Of a stretch of 64,000 nt of DNA, positions 17,040 through 24,710 are shown piece after piece; the first letter of the stretch is position 1, and each line of letters begins with the position of its first letter. The position numbers and the translations under genes are program-made. Source of the DNA: CAZZEX01 sp964653285 (GTDB taxonomy: Bacteria > Chloroflexota > Anaerolineae > B4-G1); NCBI GenBank assembly GCA_964653285.1, contig CAZZEX010000005.1:1-64000 (forward strand). The letters are read 5' to 3'. The notes beneath the pieces were generated by a model that was not told where the DNA came from, made no database searches, and saw nothing but the letters and a program-made list of their open reading frames with translations.

Positions 17040-17981
17040 GTGGAACTGGTGACGAAGGCCCTGGCCGGCCACCGGTACGCGCTGGCGCGGCTCATCTCCT
17101 GCATTGAGGATGACGGCACGGATGCTCGTGCCTCTCTCGCTGCGCTCTATCCCCACACCGGACAGGCCCACGTCGTCGGCGTGACTGGCGCGCCGGGCAC
17201 GGGCAAGTCCACGCTGGTCAACGAACTGACCAAGGTGCTGCGTGCCCAGGGCACGACGGTGGGCGTCGTGGCGGTGGATCCCAGCAGCCCGTTCACCGGC
17301 GGTGCGCTGCTGGGCGACAGGGTGCGCATGCGTGACCTGGCGGGCGACCCCGGCGTTTTCATCCGTAGTATGGCCACGCGAGGCAGCCTGGGCGGGCTGG
17401 CGCGGGCCACGAGCGACGTGGTCAAGGTGCTTGATGCGGCCGGTTTCGCCGTCGTGCTGGTGGAGACGGTTGGGGCGGGACAGGCGGAGGTGGACATCGC
17501 CCGCACGGCCCACACGACCGTCGTCGTCGAAGCGCCGGGGATGGGAGACGAGGTGCAGGCGCTGAAGGCCGGCCTGCTGGAGATCGCCGACGTGTTGGTG
17601 GTCAACAAGGCGGACCGGCCGGGGGCGGCGCAGGCGGCGCGGGTGCTGGAGATGGTGATCCACCGCAACGCCTTTCGTGGAGGGACAGACGACAACGTCT
17701 GGCGGCCGCCCATCCTGAAGACCATCGCGCTGGACGGCAGCGGCGTGCCGGAGGTGCTGGAGGCGGTCGCTGCACACCGCGAGTACTTGCAGGCCAGCGG
17801 CACCTGGGCCGAGCGGGAGCGCGCCCGCGTCGAGACGGAGTTGCGCAACGTGCTCCAGCAGGAGTTACTCGACCGGCTGATGGCGCGAGTGGGGGAGGAG
17901 CAGGTGCGGGCGTGGGTGGAGCGCATCGCAGCGCGAGAGGTGGACGTGTATACGGCAGTGCAGGCGATTTTGGGGATGTGA
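17040..17981 (+). CDS. meaB: Methylmalonyl-CoA mutase-associated GTPase MeaB
   Basis: A 313-residue G3E-family GTPase that guards and reloads the cobalamin of methylmalonyl-CoA mutase. The GTG start at 17040 comes one base after the mutase subunit stop. Motifs: Walker A GAPGTGKST near residue 45, VAVDPSSPFTGGALLGDRVRM in two adjacent family blocks, FIRSMATRGSLGGLA, the switch ETVGAGQAEVDIA, and the guanine-specific NKAD. The C-terminal dimerisation arm is present, so length is normal. Pairing with the mutase B12 subunit identifies its client directly. Confidence 0.94.
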   Translation: MELVTKALAGHRYALARLISCIEDDGTDARASLAALYPHTGQAHVVGVTGAPGTGKSTLVNELTKVLRAQGTTVGVVAVDPSSPFTGGALLGDRVRMRDLAGDPGVFIRSMATRGSLGGLARATSDVVKVLDAAGFAVVLVETVGAGQAEVDIARTAHTTVVVEAPGMGDEVQALKAGLLEIADVLVVNKADRPGAAQAARVLEMVIHRNAFRGGTDDNVWRPPILKTIALDGSGVPEVLEAVAAHREYLQASGTWAERERARVETELRNVLQQELLDRLMARVGEEQVRAWVERIAAREVDVYTAVQAILGM

Positions 17982-18011
17982 TGGGGAAGATGAGCGATGT
18001 GGAGGGGGGAA

Positions 18012-18872
18012 ATGGATTTTGTCAACAAGATTATCCACGGTGATTGTGAGCAAGTCCTGAAAGGGTTTCCAGACGATTCCATTGACCTGATTTTTACTTC
18101 ACCACCCTATGCAGATCGAAGGAAAAGAACCTACGGTGGCGTGAGGCCTGGCGAATACGTGGATTGGTTTTTGCCGAAATCGGAGCAGTTCTTGCGAGTA
18201 CTGAAGCCTACGGGAACTTTCATTTTGAATATCAAGGAGAGAGTCGTAAACGGGGAGAGACACACCTACGTCATTCAACTGATATTGAAAATGAGAGAGG
18301 AGGGGTGGTTGTGGACTGAAGAATTTATATGGCACAAGAAGAACTCGTATCCTGGCAGGTGGCCTAACAGGTTTAGGGATTCCTGGGAGAGATTGCTTCA
18401 ATTTAACAAGCGGCGAAAATTTAATATGTACCAGGAGGCAGTCATGGTTCCAGTCGGCGATTGGGCCAAAGACCGGTTAAGCAATCTCAGCGAGACGGAT
18501 AGAGTTAGGGATGAATCAAAAGTCGGCAGTGGGTTTGGTAAGAACGTCTCGAAGTGGGTTGGCCGTGACAAAGTATACCCAACCAACGTGATTCACATGG
18601 CTACAGAGTGTTCAAACAGGAGGCATAGTGCGGTTTTCCCTGTAGATTTGCCAACCTGGTTTATTAAGTTGTTCACGGATAGCGGCGATATTGTCCTAGA
18701 TCCGTTCATCGGTTCAGGGACGACAGCAGTGGCAGCAAAGCAGATGGGGCGCAGATATGTGGGGATTGATGTCAACGAGGAATACTGTCAAATAGCAAGA
18801 GAAAGGCTCATGCGGATACAACCGCGATTGTTGGAGCCGGCTGCAACCTACACAATGAGGAGCGTACAATGA
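18012..18872 (+). CDS. DNA methyltransferase, beta class (probably N4-cytosine)
   Basis: A 286-residue enzyme. ATG 18012 is chosen over 17997 because GGAGGGGGG lies just before it. Motif IV comes first (LIFTSPPYADR, about 30-40) and motif I last (VLDPFIGSGTTAVAAKQMGRRYVGID), the beta-class order. TSPPY rather than DPPY favours modification of cytosine N4, though some adenine enzymes share it. It would protect host DNA from the endonuclease whose start overlaps its stop by four bases (ATGA). Lower GC and AT-rich codons compared with neighbours suggest that this island was acquired. Confidence 0.85.
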   Translation: MDFVNKIIHGDCEQVLKGFPDDSIDLIFTSPPYADRRKRTYGGVRPGEYVDWFLPKSEQFLRVLKPTGTFILNIKERVVNGERHTYVIQLILKMREEGWLWTEEFIWHKKNSYPGRWPNRFRDSWERLLQFNKRRKFNMYQEAVMVPVGDWAKDRLSNLSETDRVRDESKVGSGFGKNVSKWVGRDKVYPTNVIHMATECSNRRHSAVFPVDLPTWFIKLFTDSGDIVLDPFIGSGTTAVAAKQMGRRYVGIDVNEEYCQIARERLMRIQPRLLEPAATYTMRSVQ

Positions 18873-19762
18873 ATTCGCTAGATTTTGGTGAGATCCGCGA
18901 GTACGTAAACGAGCACGTTGTTGATTTTCATCAGTGGAGAATCAGGTTGTTAGAGAACCTGAAGCTCAGAGATCTTTTGAAGAAGAACCCATACTTATTC
19001 AGGGCGAAAAACATAACAAAAGCGCAGGATTTGGTAGAGGGTTTGTTAGACGCCCGTCTTTCTTCGTCTGAGGAAAGGCTTTTCGGAGGTTTTCTTGAAG
19101 ATTTAGCCATCTTCATTGTGGGCAAGACGTGTGGGGGGCATAAATCCACGGCGCAAGGGGTTGATCTGGAGTTTATGAATGCAGGTGTCCACTATGTGGT
19201 CTCTGTGAAATCAGGGCCAAACTGGGGCAACAGTTCTCAGCACAAAAAACTTGCACAGGATTTGAGAGATGCGGTTATCAGAGTTAAACAGTCGAGAGTC
19301 GCAGCCAGGATTGAGCCTGTGCTGGGGATTTGTTACGGTAAGACTCGAACAGTTTATACGAAAGCCGGCTATTTAAAAGTTGTGGGGCAGAACTTCTGGT
19401 ACCTGATTAGCGAGAGTCAAGATTTGTACACCGACATCATTGAGCCGATTGGTTATAGAGCGAAGGAGCACAATGATGCGTTCTATAAGCAAAAGGATGA
19501 GATCGTAAATAGATTCACCAGACAGTTTCTTGAAGATTTTTGGGTCTTTGGGAATTCCCGTGGTTTGAGTTCCGGACTCCCCAACTCGTTGGGGATGCGG
19601 TGCGAGGAACCCGAACAAGTTCGGGCCTCCAGTGCGCCCGCCACGGCAGTTCCCAGAGAGCCAGAATTTTGCAACAGTAGAGGTACCTTAGATTGGGTAA
19701 GGCTGGTTGAGTTTAACAGCGGCAACTACGACCTGGACAGATTTCTGTCTCAAGGCCTGTAA
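18869..19762 (+). CDS. Type II restriction endonuclease, PmeII-like, with an in-frame insert
   Basis: A 297-residue protein overlapping the methylase by four bases. FRAKNITKAQDLVEGLLDA, SSSEERLFGGFLEDLAIFI, then the catalytic region DLEF...VVSVKSGPNWGNSSQHKK (about 106-130) match what I know of the PmeII family of PD-(D/E)xK endonucleases; D, and the SVKSG strand, would be the metal-binding core. Residues about 226-268 are an unusual Ser/Pro/Gly-rich stretch encoded by a palindromic insert. Removing it joins FLEDF directly to CNSRGTLDWVRLVEFNSGNYDL, the expected conserved C-terminus. Whether the enzyme is still active is unknown. Confidence 0.72.
   Translation: MNSLDFGEIREYVNEHVVDFHQWRIRLLENLKLRDLLKKNPYLFRAKNITKAQDLVEGLLDARLSSSEERLFGGFLEDLAIFIVGKTCGGHKSTAQGVDLEFMNAGVHYVVSVKSGPNWGNSSQHKKLAQDLRDAVIRVKQSRVAARIEPVLGICYGKTRTVYTKAGYLKVVGQNFWYLISESQDLYTDIIEPIGYRAKEHNDAFYKQKDEIVNRFTRQFLEDFWVFGNSRGLSSGLPNSLGMRCEEPEQVRASSAPATAVPREPEFCNSRGTLDWVRLVEFNSGNYDLDRFLSQGL
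19543..19671 (+). mobile_element. Palindromic MITE-like element inserted in frame in the endonuclease gene
   Basis: The outer arms TGGGAATTCCCGTGG (about 19549-19563) and CCACGGCAGTTCCCA pair imperfectly. Inside are hairpins GAGT/ACTC, CCCCAAC/GTTGGGG (19579-19594), and GAGG-CCCGAAC/GTTCGGG-CCTC, giving a cloverleaf-like fold. TTTTG occurs on both sides (19538-19542 and 19667-19671), 129 bases apart, which fits a five-base target duplication and exactly 43 codons. No stop codon is created. Confidence 0.7.
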
Positions 19763-19763
19763 G

Positions 19764-20012
19764 ATGATTGACAAAGAAACCAGGAGTGCCATCAAAGCAT
19801 TTCTTGGAGGGTTCATTCAGGGCTGGGTAGAACAACAACGCTGTCCTGAGTCCAGGCATACAGTGATGGGAGAGGCGCATGCGGTTTATACCACGTTCGA
19901 AGAATGTGCCCGCCTCATTGCCCTGCAAACTGAAGAACTGCTGGAAATCTACCGCGAGGTGGGAAGAGAGAAGGGCAAGGCGATGATTGACGCCCTGGCG
20001 TTTGGCTTCTAA
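19764..20012 (+). CDS. Small protein of the restriction-modification island, unknown function
   Basis: An 82-residue frame from ATG 19764, one base after the endonuclease stop. The longer frame starting at 19707 lies inside the endonuclease and is not preferred. The product is helical (IKAFLGGFIQGWVEQQR, then EECARLIALQTEELLEIYREVG) with two cysteines and no recognised domain. No strong ribosome binding site is seen, so translation would rely on coupling to the endonuclease. Its place between endonuclease and second methylase suggests an accessory or controller role, but no DNA-binding motif is evident. Confidence 0.5.
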   Translation: MIDKETRSAIKAFLGGFIQGWVEQQRCPESRHTVMGEAHAVYTTFEECARLIALQTEELLEIYREVGREKGKAMIDALAFGF

Positions 20013-20028
20013 TCGCTACATAGACTCT

Positions 20029-21090
20029 ATGGGACAGTTGACGCTTGATTTGCCGAAGGTCGAGACAGAGTTTGTCCCCAGCACCCGTTACCAGGGCAGC
20101 AAGGCCCGGCTGGTGCGGTGGATGTGGGAGCACATCCAGGACCTTTCGTTCGATACGGTGTTGGACGCCTTCGGAGGCACGGGGGTCGTCGGCTACTGGC
20201 TCAAGCAAAAGGGCAAGCAGGTCACCTACAATGATCTCCTACAGTTTAACTACCTTGTGGGCCTGGCGCTGATCAAGAACAACACTACCCATCTGACTGA
20301 CGAGGACGTGGAGGGCCTGCTGTCCCGTTATCCTGGGCGAGAGTATCGCACCTTTATCGCGGATACCTTCAAGGATATCTACTATACCGATGAGGAGAAC
20401 CAGTGGCTGGATCTCGTCGCGCAAAATATTGCTGCGTTGCCCGATCCGTACAAGCGGGCATTGGCTTACTACGCGTTGTTCCAGGCCTGCCTGGTCAAGC
20501 GCCCGTTCAATTTGTTCCACCGCAAAAACCTGTATCTTCGTTTCGCTGACGTCGAACGCTCGTTTGGCAACAAGACGACCTGGGACACACCGTTCGAGGT
20601 GCATTTTCGGGCTTTTGTGGACGAAGCCAACGCGCTGGTAGTTGACAATGGCCGGGCCAACCAGGCGCTCAATGAGGACGCCTGGGACGTCGAAGGTGAT
20701 TACGACCTGGTCTACATTGATCCTCCATACATCTCCCGGCGGGGCGTTGGGGTGGATTACCATCATTTCTACCACTTCCTGGAAGGGCTGGCACGGTACG
20801 AGGAGTGGCCCGCGCTGGTGGATTACCACAGCAAGCATCGGCGATTGAAGCCGGTGTACAACCCCTGGGTGGACCCGGCGGCGATTCACGGTGCATTTGC
20901 CCGCTTGTTGGATCGGTTCCGTGATGCCATACTCGTCATCTCGTATCGCGCCGACGGTATTCCCTCTGTCGCCGATCTGGAAGGTATGGCGCGGCAGGTG
21001 AAGCGGCACGTCCGGGTGCATAGGCTGGATGGCTATCAGTACGTGTTGAGCACACGCCAGACGGCAGAAGTGCTGATCATTGGGGAGTAG
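20029..21090 (+). CDS. D12-class adenine-specific DNA methyltransferase
   Basis: A 353-residue enzyme starting at ATG 20029 (MGQLTLDLPKVETEF); the open frame upstream overlaps the previous gene. The order is motif I first (VLDAFGGTGVVGYWLKQ, about 45-60) and motif IV later (VYIDPPYISRRG, about 228-238), the alpha class. FGGTG and DPPY together are typical of N6-adenine methylation by Dam/D12-type enzymes. YQGSKARL at the N-terminus is the usual S-adenosylmethionine-binding start. It is the second methylase of the island; it could protect the other strand of an asymmetric site or serve another system. Confidence 0.85.
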   Translation: MGQLTLDLPKVETEFVPSTRYQGSKARLVRWMWEHIQDLSFDTVLDAFGGTGVVGYWLKQKGKQVTYNDLLQFNYLVGLALIKNNTTHLTDEDVEGLLSRYPGREYRTFIADTFKDIYYTDEENQWLDLVAQNIAALPDPYKRALAYYALFQACLVKRPFNLFHRKNLYLRFADVERSFGNKTTWDTPFEVHFRAFVDEANALVVDNGRANQALNEDAWDVEGDYDLVYIDPPYISRRGVGVDYHHFYHFLEGLARYEEWPALVDYHSKHRRLKPVYNPWVDPAAIHGAFARLLDRFRDAILVISYRADGIPSVADLEGMARQVKRHVRVHRLDGYQYVLSTRQTAEVLIIGE

Positions 21091-21094
21091 CACA

Positions 21095-21706
21095 GTGACT
21101 CGTCTCATCCTCATCCGCCACGGGCGTTCAGTGTGGAACGCCGAACACCGTATCCAGGGCCACGCCGATCCACCGCTGGATGGGGTGGGGCGAGAGCAAG
21201 CTCGCCGGCTGGCGGAACGGCTACGTGAGGCCCTGCCTGTTGTCTTGTACACCAGTCCCTTGCAGCGGGCGCGGGAGACGGCAGAGATCGTCGGGCAGGC
21301 GCTGGGCGTGCCGGTGGTGCCCGACGAGCGACTCAAAGAGTACGACGTTGGCGCCGTCACAGGGCTGACGTGGGAGCAGGTGGTGGAGCAGTACCCGGAC
21401 GTGGCGCGGCGATGGAAGAAGGATCCGCAGACTGTCAAGTTCCCCGGCGAGGAGGGGAACGCGCCGTTTCGGGCGCGGGTGGCGGCTGCATTTGGCGAGA
21501 TCATTGGGCGGCACCCGGAGGGATCGGTCGGCGTGGTGGCCCACGGTGGCACCCTGGGCACTTACCTCAACCACCTGATCGGGCTACCGACCCGGTTTTC
21601 GCCCTTCCACTTCGCCAACGGTTCGCTGAGCATCGTCGAGGTTAACCCGGTGCGACCGCGCATCGTGCTGCTGAACGACACTTGTCACCTGGGAAGAGAA
21701 ATATGA
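21095..21706 (+). CDS. Histidine phosphatase family protein (phosphoglycerate mutase-like)
   Basis: A 203-residue protein; the GTG at 21095 follows GGGGAGTAG and gives the normal family start TRLILIRHGRSVWN. RHG holds the phospho-accepting His; the partner Arg is in TSPLQRARETAEIV, the acid in EYDVGAVTGLTWEQV, and the second His in VAHGGTLG. This superfamily covers cofactor-dependent mutases and broad phosphatases (for example CobC-like or GpmB-like). Substrate cannot be told. It overlaps the following GNAT gene by four bases (ATGA). Confidence 0.85.
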   Translation: MTRLILIRHGRSVWNAEHRIQGHADPPLDGVGREQARRLAERLREALPVVLYTSPLQRARETAEIVGQALGVPVVPDERLKEYDVGAVTGLTWEQVVEQYPDVARRWKKDPQTVKFPGEEGNAPFRARVAAAFGEIIGRHPEGSVGVVAHGGTLGTYLNHLIGLPTRFSPFHFANGSLSIVEVNPVRPRIVLLNDTCHLGREI

Positions 21707-22239
21707 TTGTAGGAAAAAAGGTCCGGCTGCGGCCCATCGAACGAGATGACCTGCCACGCTTCGTCGAGTGGTTCGGTGATCCCGAAGTGCGCCGCCATCT
21801 GTTGATCTACCTGCCGTTCTCTCTGGCGCAGGAGGAGCGCTGGTTTGAGAACCTGCTGGAGCGGCTGGAGCGGCGGGAGAGCGTGGTGCTGGCCATTGAG
21901 ACGGCCGATGGGGTACACATCGGCAACGTGGGCCTGAATAACATTGACTGGAAGAACCGCAACGCCGAACTGGGGATCGCTATCGGCGAGAAACCGTATT
22001 GGAACCAGGGATACGGCAGCGATGCCATCCGCACGCTGCTGGGCCTGGCTTTCCGCGAGATGAACCTGCACCGCGTCTTCCTGCGGGTGGACGCGGACAA
22101 CGCCCGGGGCATCCGCTGCTACGAGAAAGCGGGCTTCCAGCGGGAGGGTACCTTTCGCGAGGTGGTGTTCAAGGATGGAACCTACCACGATCAGTACGTG
22201 ATGAGCATCCTGAGGTCGGAGTTTGAGGCCGATGAATGA
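21703..22239 (+). CDS. GNAT N-acetyltransferase, RimJ/RimL type
   Basis: A 178-residue acetyltransferase starting at ATG 21703, overlapping the previous stop. The acetyl-CoA-binding turn is IGEKPYWNQGYGSDAIRTLLGLAF (in two blocks around residue 100), followed by LHRVFLRVDADNARGIRCYEKAGFQREG, the family C-terminus. RimJ/RimL-like enzymes acetylate N-terminal amino groups of ribosomal proteins or small amines. The acceptor is not predictable. The next gene (prs) starts 13 bases downstream, so the three probably form an operon. Confidence 0.85.
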   Translation: MIVGKKVRLRPIERDDLPRFVEWFGDPEVRRHLLIYLPFSLAQEERWFENLLERLERRESVVLAIETADGVHIGNVGLNNIDWKNRNAELGIAIGEKPYWNQGYGSDAIRTLLGLAFREMNLHRVFLRVDADNARGIRCYEKAGFQREGTFREVVFKDGTYHDQYVMSILRSEFEADE

Positions 22240-22252
22240 GAGAGGAGGCAGC

Positions 22253-23206
22253 ATGCACGGTATCATCAAACTGTTCAGCGGTACCGGTTGTCCCGCCCTT
22301 GCTGAAGAGGTCAGCCGGTACCTCGGTGTACCTCCGTCGGGGCGCGACATCGTCCAGTTTCCCAACGAGAATATCTTCGTGCGGCTACACGAGAGCATAC
22401 GCGGTCAGGACGTCTTTCTGGTCCAGACCACCTCGTCACCGGTCAACCGCAACATCATGGAGTTGTTGATTTTCCTGGACGCGTTGAGGCGGGCCTCGCC
22501 GGACCGCATCACGGTGGTTGTTCCCTACCTGGCCTACGGCCGCTCCGACAGGAAGGATCAGCCCCGCGTGCCGATCACCGCCCGCCTGGTGGCTGACCTG
22601 ATCAGCGTCGCCGGTGCCGACCGTTACATCATGCTTGACCTGCACGCCGACCAGATTCAGGGGTTCTTCAGCATCCCGGGCGACGTCCTGACCGTCTTTC
22701 CCATCCTCTCCGACTACTTTCGCGACAAAGGGCTCGGAGAAACGGTCGTCGTCTCCGCGGACCTGGGTTTCGCCAAGAAGGCACGCAACCTGGCGGCTGA
22801 ATTGGGCCTGCCTCTGGCACTGGTCGAGAAACGACGGGTGACGATGGATACGGAGGCGCTCACGCTGGTGGGTGACGTGGAGGGCCACAATGTCATTATC
22901 GCGGACGAGGAGGTGGACACCGGTGGCACGATAGCCAACGCGGTCAACATCGCCCGGGAGCACGGCGCGCGTGAAGTTTACCTGTGTTTTGCTCACGCCG
23001 TCTTCTCACGGCCAGCGGTCGAGCGGCTGCGGGGCCTCTCCGTCAAGGAAATTGTGACCACGAACTCCATCCCTATCCCGCTGGAGAAGCAACTGCCCAA
23101 TCTTACTATCCTCTCCGTTGCTGATCTGCTGGGCGAGGTGATTCTGCGTGTCCACGAGGGTCGCAGTGTCGGCGAAGTGTTCCGGAGTTACAAGCGTTAC
23201 GAGTAG
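22253..23206 (+). CDS. prs: Ribose-phosphate pyrophosphokinase (PRPP synthetase)
   Basis: A 317-residue enzyme making PRPP from ribose 5-phosphate and ATP, the precursor for nucleotides, histidine and NAD. ATG 22253 follows GAGAGGAGG. Family features: KLFSGTGCPALAEEV, FPNENIFVRLHESIRGQDV, LPYLAYGRSDRKDQPR-type flexible loop (VVVPYLAYGRSDRKDQPR), metal-binding MLDLHADQIQGFF, and the PRPP loop VIIADEEVDTGGTI. The usual DDI/DDM acid pair reads DEEVDTGGT and the first segment is slightly divergent, which puts it in the less common branch of PRPP synthetases. A palindromic repeat follows the stop. Confidence 0.9.
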   Translation: MHGIIKLFSGTGCPALAEEVSRYLGVPPSGRDIVQFPNENIFVRLHESIRGQDVFLVQTTSSPVNRNIMELLIFLDALRRASPDRITVVVPYLAYGRSDRKDQPRVPITARLVADLISVAGADRYIMLDLHADQIQGFFSIPGDVLTVFPILSDYFRDKGLGETVVVSADLGFAKKARNLAAELGLPLALVEKRRVTMDTEALTLVGDVEGHNVIIADEEVDTGGTIANAVNIAREHGAREVYLCFAHAVFSRPAVERLRGLSVKEIVTTNSIPIPLEKQLPNLTILSVADLLGEVILRVHEGRSVGEVFRSYKRYE

Positions 23207-23213
23207 CACGCTA

Positions 23214-23278
23214 GTTCGTAGTGGCGACTTTAGTCGCTTCTCTCGCTTCAACAACGACTTTAGTCGTTACTACAAACC
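23214..23278. repeat. Palindromic intergenic repeat (GACTTTAGTC family)
   Basis: Two hairpins, GGCGACTTTAGTCGC and AACGACTTTAGTCGTT, are flanked by GTAGT and ACTAC, so the whole 60 bases can also pair end to end. It lies between prs and the bacillithiol operon. The form is that of REP/BIME or MITE-like dispersed repeats. Confidence 0.75.
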
Positions 23279-23301
23279 AATCGAAAACTCTTGGAGGGGC
23301 C

Positions 23302-23943
23302 ATGTTCGTCAAACAATTCCGCACCGGCGGCGACCGCAACTTTGGCTACCTGGTCGCCGACGAAACGACGAGAAAAGCAGCCGTCATTGATCCATCCTAC
23401 TCGCCAGAAATGATAGTCGAATTTGCTCGCAATCGTGACTATGAGATCGAATATGTGTTCAGCACCCACGATCACTTTGATCACACCAACGGCAACCGTG
23501 TGGTCGCAAGGCTGACTGGGAAACGTGCACTCTTGTTCGGGATGACCGACCCAGAAACCGGCGTCACCGTAGCGGACGGCGCGCGTTTCCCGTTAGGAAA
23601 TCTAGAGATCCAGATTCTCCACACGCCTGGGCATACCAGTGACGGAATCTGCATCTACGTCGGAGCCACTGTTTTCACGGGCGACACGTTGTTCGTGGGC
23701 AAAGTCGGTGGCACGGATTTCGGGCCGGGAGCCAAGGCTGAATATGATTCCTTACACCAGAAACTTTTTGCGTTACCCGATAACACCCGCGTTTTTCCGG
23801 GGCACGATTACGGCGTTGCTCCTGAATCCACCATCGCCCACGAGCGAGAGACGAATCCCTTTCTTTTGCAACCAGATTTTGCAACCTTTGTGCACCTGAA
23901 ACGCAATTGGGCAGCCTACAAGAAAGCACACGGAATCTCGTGA
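23302..23943 (+). CDS. Metallo-beta-lactamase fold hydrolase (glyoxalase II / persulfide dioxygenase-like)
   Basis: A 213-residue protein from ATG 23302 with TTGGAGGGGCC before it. The metal-binding signature is [11 protein letters not shown] (about 53-63), then HTPGHTSDG and FTGDTLFVG, and a later His in FPGHDYG. These are the ligands of glyoxalase II and of ETHE1-like persulfide dioxygenases, which act on thiol adducts. It is the first gene of an operon with bacillithiol synthesis genes, so a bacillithiol-linked hydrolase or persulfide dioxygenase is a good guess, though not proven by sequence. Its stop overlaps the next start (GTGA). Confidence 0.8.
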   Translation: MFVKQFRTGGDRNFGYLVADETTRKAAVIDPSYSPEMIVEFARNRDYEIEYVFSTHDHFDHTNGNRVVARLTGKRALLFGMTDPETGVTVADGARFPLGNLEIQILHTPGHTSDGICIYVGATVFTGDTLFVGKVGGTDFGPGAKAEYDSLHQKLFALPDNTRVFPGHDYGVAPESTIAHERETNPFLLQPDFATFVHLKRNWAAYKKAHGIS

Positions 23944-24710
23944 CCCCGTGGTACGAGAAAAGTTTCGGGCGGGAATACCTCGAGTTGTACGCCCACCGCG
24001 ACGCTGCCGAAGCGCGGGCAGACATAAAAGCCGTTCTCTGCCTGCTCTCTCCGCCAAAGGACGAACCGCTGCTCGATCTATGCTGTGGCCCAGGTCGGCA
24101 TCTGCGTGTCTTGCGCGATCTGGGCTTTGGTCAACTGGTTGGGTTGGACCTTTCCGAGGAACTGCTGCAAGTCGCCGCTGTCAATTTGGCCAATGCAGAT
24201 AGCTGCCTAGAACGAGCCCCCCATCACGTTCAGTTAGTGCGATCGGACATGCGCACGATCCCGTACACGAACTATTTTGCCACCGTTCTATCGCTCTTTA
24301 CCTCGTTTGGATATTTCGAGACCGACGAAAACAATCATGCCGTGTTCCTGGCCATTCATCGCGCTTTGAGGACGGGGGGAAGGGTTCTGGTTGATTACCT
24401 CAACCGGGACTATGTGATCGCCAACCTGGTCGAACGCGACGAGAAGGCACTTCCCGGCCGGCACGTTCAGAATACGCGCTGCCTGACCGATGGCGGCCGG
24501 CGAGTCGCAAAGACCATCACCGTCACCACCAGAACCGGCGGGAAGCGCGAGTTCCACGAGTCGGTACGGCTCTATTCTAAAGCCGAGATGGTTGTTATGC
24601 TGCAAGTCTCCGGGTTCATAGATATTCATTGTTATGGCTCGCTCGACGGTCAGGCATACAATCCTGAGAGCAGGCGCCTGATCCTGATCGCCCGAAAGAA
24701 AGACCATTGA
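23940..24710 (+). CDS. SAM-dependent methyltransferase in the bacillithiol operon
   Basis: A 256-residue class I methyltransferase. The GTG start at 23940 overlaps the hydrolase stop by four bases, and its own stop overlaps the TTG start of bshC by four, so the three are translationally coupled. Motif I is [20 protein letters not shown] (about 41-60), followed by [19 protein letters not shown] and [15 protein letters not shown], the pattern of small-molecule methyltransferases. In green sulfur bacteria bacillithiol is N-methylated by a methyltransferase (NmbA). Close coupling to bshC makes N-methylation of bacillithiol a plausible role here; identity with NmbA could not be tested. Confidence 0.75.
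   Translation: MTPWYEKSFGREYLELYAHRDAAEARADIKAVLCLLSPPKDEPLLDLCCGPGRHLRVLRDLGFGQLVGLDLSEELLQVAAVNLANADSCLERAPHHVQLVRSDMRTIPYTNYFATVLSLFTSFGYFETDENNHAVFLAIHRALRTGGRVLVDYLNRDYVIANLVERDEKALPGRHVQNTRCLTDGGRRVAKTITVTTRTGGKREFHESVRLYSKAEMVVMLQVSGFIDIHCYGSLDGQAYNPESRRLILIARKKDH

Noticed and set aside
20239..21561. A 440-codon minus-strand frame across the adenine methylase and the histidine phosphatase
   Set aside because: Both plus-strand genes carry full motifs; the antisense product is low-complexity Ser/Arg sequence.
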